From Stigmatella ashevillena (GTDB lineage: Bacteria > Myxococcota > Myxococcia > Myxococcales > Myxococcaceae), in contig NZ_JAQNDM010000002.1 of assembly GCF_028368975.1 (NCBI RefSeq), positions 7,496,425-7,560,424 on the forward strand: DNA of 64,000 nt, in the 5' to 3' direction. Positions 62,406 through 64,000 of this stretch are shown in pieces. Made by a program: the position numbers and the translations under genes. Position 1 is the stretch's first letter. Each line of letters starts with the position of its first letter. The notes below the pieces were generated by a model that saw nothing but the letters and a program-made list of their open reading frames with translations, was not told where the DNA came from and ran no database searches.

Positions 62406-63230
62406 ATGCCGATCCTCGATTCTCTGGAGAATGAGAACGACCCGGACCAAGTACCCCGGCCGGTCGTCGCCTTCGGCCTGGCACTGGCGACGCCGGGCAT
62501 CGAACTCGGCCATCATCGGCATCGCAAGGCGCAGTTGCTGCTCACCTTGCGCGGCGTCCTGACCTGCGAAGTGGAGAGCGGCCTGTGGCTGGTGCCGCCG
62601 AACTGCGCGATCTGGATTCCCGGCGGCGCGCTGCATGCGATCAAGGCCTCAGGAACGGTCGAGGGCTATAACGCCTTCATCGATCCTGCGGTCGACGTCG
62701 CCTTGCCGGTCGGCTGTTGCACCGTCGCCGTGGCGCCGTTGCTGCGCGAGCTGCTGATCCGCGCGGCGAGCCTGCCGGTGGACTACCCCGAGGGCGGCCG
62801 GGAATCGCATCTCGTCACGCTGCTGATCGAGGAGATCGCAGCGGCCCCCGTCGAGCGGCTGCACCTGCCGATGCCCGCGAACGAACGGCTGCGCCGGATC
62901 ATCGACATGATGATCGCCGCTCCCGCCGATCGGGGAACGATGGCGAGCTGGGCGAGACGCGCGGGGCTGAGCGAGCGCAGCCTGGCCCGCATCCTGACGC
63001 GCGAAACCGGCATGAGCTTCGGGCAGTGGCGCCAGCAACTGGCGATCCTGCTCGCGCTGCAATGGATGGCCAAGGGCGCTTCCGTGCAGCAGGTCGCGCT
63101 GGACCTGGGCTATGAAAGCGCCGGTAGCTTCGTCACGATGTTCCGCAAGGCGCTCGGCACCACGCCGGGCCGCTACATGAGCACGCTGCGCCGGACCGCG
63201 GCTCCCGGCAACGCCCCGTCCTCTGTCTGA
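62406..63230 (+). CDS. AraC-family transcriptional regulator
   Basis: A 274-residue AraC regulator from ATG 62406; an upstream start at 62277 is possible but unsupported. The N-terminal cupin has HHRHRKAQLLLTLRGVLTC and CAIWIPGGALHAI. The double HTH at about 170-265 has GLSERSLARILTRETGMSFG and ASVQQVALDLGYESAGSFVT, then MFRKALGTTPGRYM. It is divergent from the flavoprotein gene, with a pair of direct repeats between them. Confidence 0.9.
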   Translation: MPILDSLENENDPDQVPRPVVAFGLALATPGIELGHHRHRKAQLLLTLRGVLTCEVESGLWLVPPNCAIWIPGGALHAIKASGTVEGYNAFIDPAVDVALPVGCCTVAVAPLLRELLIRAASLPVDYPEGGRESHLVTLLIEEIAAAPVERLHLPMPANERLRRIIDMMIAAPADRGTMASWARRAGLSERSLARILTRETGMSFGQWRQQLAILLALQWMAKGASVQQVALDLGYESAGSFVTMFRKALGTTPGRYMSTLRRTAAPGNAPSSV

Positions 63231-63373
63231 GTCGTCTGCCTGATGCAAAGGACGCGGACCAGGAGAGGGTGCCCCACACGCCGCTTATTCCTGCTATTCA
63301 CCCCTGAGATGCACGAGGGTGGCAAGGCGGGAAACGCCACCGTCGTTCGCACCTCACCTACAAGGAGTTCCCC

Positions 63374-64000
63374 ATGTACCGTCTGATCGGAAAGATAAGC
63401 TTCACCTTGCTCATGGCCGCTGTCGCTGCCATGCCTTCCAAGGTCTTCGCCCAGTCGTGCTCCACGTCGACCGCCTATTACGGTGAGCTGCTGCAGGTCG
63501 CGGACCTCGACGGCAACGGCACCAACGAAGCTGTCTGCAACGCCTACAGCGAGATCAACGTGGTCAGCGGCACGACCGCGACCCGCTACCCGCTGATCAA
63601 CACCTACTGGACGCTGGCCTCCATCATCGACGTGGACGGCTCTCCCGGCGCGGAGGTCGTGCTGAAGCAGGGCAACCAGATCACGGTCATCAAGCATTAT
63701 TCGCGAACCACGTCCTCCTTCAACATCGGCACCACGTGGGAGATTGGCGCATTCGCCGATGTGGACGGCATCGCCGGCAACGAGATCGCCGTCACCACTC
63801 CGACCCAGCTCCGCATCGTGTACGCGCGGACTGGAACCATCACCGATCATTACGTGGGCACGGCCTCCCGGGTGGCCACCGGCGCGGTCTCGGACATGGA
63901 CGGCAACGCAGGCAAGGAAATCCCGTTGGAGGCGGGCAACAACCTGATGATTTACAGCCGGAGTGCCGGACTGCGCAGTTTCTACATCGGCGGCACCAAC
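63374..64000 (+). CDS. Secreted FG-GAP/VCBS-like repeat protein, 3' end outside window
   Basis: A frame open from ATG 63374 (AAGGAG 6 bases upstream) to the window edge, so the C-terminus is missing. A signal peptide is cut near VFAQSC. The mature part repeats short acidic loops of the FG-GAP/VCBS kind: DLDGNGTNE, DVDGSPGAE, DVDGIAGNE and DMDGNAGKE, each probably a calcium-binding blade of a beta-propeller. Such propellers are surface or adhesion proteins. It lies 143 bases after the AraC gene. Confidence 0.82.
   Translation, partial: MYRLIGKISFTLLMAAVAAMPSKVFAQSCSTSTAYYGELLQVADLDGNGTNEAVCNAYSEINVVSGTTATRYPLINTYWTLASIIDVDGSPGAEVVLKQGNQITVIKHYSRTTSSFNIGTTWEIGAFADVDGIAGNEIAVTTPTQLRIVYARTGTITDHYVGTASRVATGAVSDMDGNAGKEIPLEAGNNLMIYSRSAGLRSFYIGGTN

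Overview
The window is about 64 kb of high-GC DNA (roughly two thirds G+C by eye) that reads as a myxobacterial chromosome, probably the Stigmatella/Archangium/Cystobacter/Hyalangium side of the Myxococcales. The reasons are an eukaryote-like Ser/Thr kinase next to a DUF2381 gene, a kinase-nSTAND fusion, DUF4215 cysteine-repeat lipoproteins, many lipoproteins and outer-membrane proteins, and a SitA-like lipoprotein toxin with Imm11 (MXAN_0049-type) immunity genes. I recognised no tRNA, rRNA or CRISPR array.

Region 1 (1-12 kb): a 5'-truncated bestrophin channel, a one-POTRA Omp85 protein, a membrane-anchored tandem DsbA protein, a hybrid PAS histidine kinase followed closely by a small methyltransferase, then a Ser/Thr kinase plus DUF2381 pair and a membrane M50-like protease. 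Region 2 (12-22 kb): envelope proteins, then a three-gene operon of a lipoprotein, a Tat-exported DUF1501 protein and a haem-motif lipoprotein, then a large duplicated repeat lipoprotein. Region 3 (22-32 kb, minus strand): an operon of a DUF4215 lipoprotein, a PEGA/TPR protein and a kinase-STAND receptor, then an NHL-repeat lipoprotein and an RNase II/R enzyme. Region 4 (32-41 kb): metallophosphatase, XdhC, phosphofructokinase, glucosamine-6-phosphate deaminase, lytic transglycosylase, TetR regulator with a fatty-acid hydroxylase/ferritin-like operon, and two envelope genes.

Region 5 (41.5-45.8 kb) is a four-gene fragment of a contractile-injection-like particle: tail tube, an unknown Pro/Arg-rich protein, baseplate J fused to a BNR-like propeller, and tail protein I. 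No sheath, spike, ATPase or tape measure is in the window. Region 6 (46-64 kb) looks accessory. It holds an FAD oxidase, an unknown protein with a weak papain-like deamidase signature, an orphan Imm11 gene, and several regulators each paired with one or two enzymes or a transporter (LysR/aldo-keto reductase, LysR/MFS/RidA, LysR, MarR/AhpD-like, AraC/flavoprotein). It also has an AT-richer frameshifted gene, a complete IS630-type element and a SitA-like AHH nuclease toxin with its Imm11 immunity gene. The IS sits exactly in the stop codon of that immunity gene and regenerates it. The window ends inside an FG-GAP/VCBS-like secreted protein.

Most interesting points: the sheathless tail-like cluster with a propeller-fused baseplate protein; the SitA/Imm11 locus with an IS in the stop codon and a second orphan immunity gene 9 kb away; the kinase-STAND/PEGA/DUF4215 operon; and candidate operators between divergent regulator-enzyme pairs.
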